Source: JBJXHG01 sp046160865 (GTDB taxonomy: Bacteria > Planctomycetota > UBA1135 > GCA-002686595). From it: a stretch of 24,570 bases of DNA. Below the pieces are notes generated by a model that was not told the origin of the DNA, searched no databases, and worked only from the letters and a program-made list of their open reading frames with translations. A program made the position numbers and the translations under genes. Position 1 is the first letter of the stretch, and each line of letters starts with the position of its first letter. Below are positions 24,478 to 24,570 of this stretch, piece after piece. The DNA is taken from the NCBI GenBank assembly GCA_046160865.1, contig JBJXHG010000061.1:1-24570 (forward strand), in the 5' to 3' direction.

Positions 24478-24570
24478 AGTGTCCTGAGTCAGAAGTTCGC
24501 TTTCACCAAGGTCGAGATCGTCGTCGCTGGCAAGGCGCGAGGGTGCAGGCAACCTGTCAGGTTTCCGAAC
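24478..24570. other. Non-coding right edge, possible mobile-element end
   Basis: No gene is visible. Immediately after the palindrome, CTAGTGTCCTGAGTCAGAAG appears, beginning with a TA dinucleotide (24477-24478). The string recalls ends of IS630-like elements, which insert at TA, but this is from memory and untested; the element would lie beyond the window. Confidence 0.25.

Overview
This is a GC-rich chromosomal window with densely packed genes, all apparently housekeeping or accessory metabolism. No tRNA, rRNA, CRISPR array or intact transposase was found. The best guess for the host is a high-GC member of the Planctomycetota. The reasons are an adjacent secreted DUF1800/DUF1501 pair, a DUF2752 membrane protein, frequent absence of Shine-Dalgarno motifs, and the general gene repertoire. 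This is inference from gene content; Myxococcota or Acidobacteriota cannot be excluded.

Layout. (1) 1-2863, minus strand: the head of a complex I operon, nuoA-nuoB-nuoC-nuoD, with nuoD running off the left edge and a good sigma70-like promoter near 2834-2863. (2) 2864-3576: mostly non-coding, with a possible 72-residue membrane protein and the first copy of a palindromic repeat. (3) 3577-7714: a radical-SAM-like protein without its cluster cysteines, then an ABC exporter ATPase. A two-gene minus-strand operon (alpha/beta hydrolase, hotdog thioesterase) separates that ATPase from an ABC-2-type permease. (4) 7703-15061: translation and genome maintenance, comprising an RluA/RluD-type pseudouridine synthase, rpsU, recD2, rarA, a TrmH-type methyltransferase and rsgA. 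(5) 15124-18190: a DUF2752 membrane protein, a conserved-looking hypothetical overlapping folC, and a divergent Nudix hydrolase. (6) 18320-21264: the secreted DUF1800-DUF1501 operon, facing away from a long UbiD-family decarboxylase. (7) 23408-24268: a secreted DUF547 protein. (8) 24269-24570: a large palindromic repeat and a possible mobile-element end.

How the genes work together. NuoA-D are membrane and connecting subunits of NADH:quinone oxidoreductase, and the UbiD-like enzyme may belong to quinone or aromatic-acid metabolism. The pseudouridine synthase, bS21, TrmH-type methyltransferase and RsgA form a loose ribosome-maturation neighbourhood, while RecD2 and RarA both act at damaged replication forks. 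FolC and the divergent Nudix protein could both serve folate synthesis.

The most unusual observations are: a radical-SAM relative that has lost the CX3CX2C motif (3577-4323); a DUF547 protein that appears to have lost the family's conserved Glu-His and Cys positions; and a diverged, inverted pair of palindromic repeats near the two ends of the window (3365-3495 and 24301-24477). The left repeat copy ends exactly at the promoter of the radical-SAM-like gene. No clearly new multi-gene system could be demonstrated.
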